Assembly (NCBI GenBank): GCA_964517215.1
Contig: CAZFBR010000164.1
Location: 1,345 to 8,041, forward strand
Direction: 5' to 3'
Length of the DNA stretch: 6,697 nucleotides
Source of the DNA: CAZFBR01 sp035353495 [NCBI: uncultured bacterium]
Lineage (GTDB): Bacteria; DAOPZR01
The notes under the pieces are model-generated. The model had not been told where the DNA came from. It worked only from the letters and a program-made list of their open reading frames with translations, and made no database searches. Positions 6,670 to 6,697 of the stretch are shown here, piece by piece. Positions within the stretch are counted from its first letter, which is position 1. Each line of letters begins with the position of its first letter. Position numbers and translations under genes: made by a program.

Positions 6670-6697
6670 ATTGAAAAGGGTATATCCATCCCAGCCA

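Larger units (their letters stand above)
6533..6697. other. Noncoding region at the head of the operon
   Basis: This 165-base stretch has lower GC than the genes and no convincing coding region on either strand. It contains the promoter and direct repeat listed separately and the short 5' leader. No terminator of an upstream gene and no divergent gene are recognisable before the window ends. Confidence 0.6.

Overview
This GC-rich stretch (roughly 60% GC by eye, with strong G/C preference at third codon positions) comes from a bacterium that I cannot place at phylum level. The set of proteins (two cobalamin-dependent radical SAM enzymes, a class II asparagine-synthase-like amidotransferase, a polyprenyl-phosphate-type glycosyltransferase and a DUF2079-like membrane protein) is typical of cell-envelope glycan or glycolipid loci, often in Gram-negative anaerobes and uncultured lineages. 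All credible genes lie on the minus strand. They are packed head to tail with overlaps or an 8-base gap, so the window reads as the front of one operon whose end is cut off at the left edge.

In transcription order (right to left): positions 6533-6697 are noncoding and hold a near-consensus sigma70-type promoter (6601-6629) with a direct repeat upstream of it (6650-6669). Next comes a short B12-binding-domain ORF (6110-6532) that looks like the frameshifted remnant of a third B12-radical SAM gene. It is followed by a full-length B12-radical SAM protein with a canonical CX3CX2C motif (4656-6113), a GTG-started asparagine synthase family protein (2764-4647), a DPM1-like family 2 glycosyltransferase (2016-2774), a second B12-radical SAM protein with an unusual CX4CX2C motif (604-2016), and the start of a DUF2079-like polytopic membrane protein (1-607, truncated by the window). 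There is no unexplained gap longer than 300 bases, no RNA gene, no CRISPR array and no insertion sequence.

Working model (inference): the GT2 loads a sugar onto a polyprenyl phosphate at the inner face of the membrane, and the DUF2079-like protein may use that lipid-linked sugar on the outer face. The AsnB-like enzyme would amidate a carboxylate, and the B12-radical SAM enzymes would perform methylation or another radical modification of the glycan or lipid. The exact product cannot be read from the sequence. The observations most worth a second look are the non-canonical cysteine spacing in one radical SAM protein, the promoter-proximal broken B12-binding gene that a one-base change would fuse in frame to the next enzyme, and the combination of genes itself.
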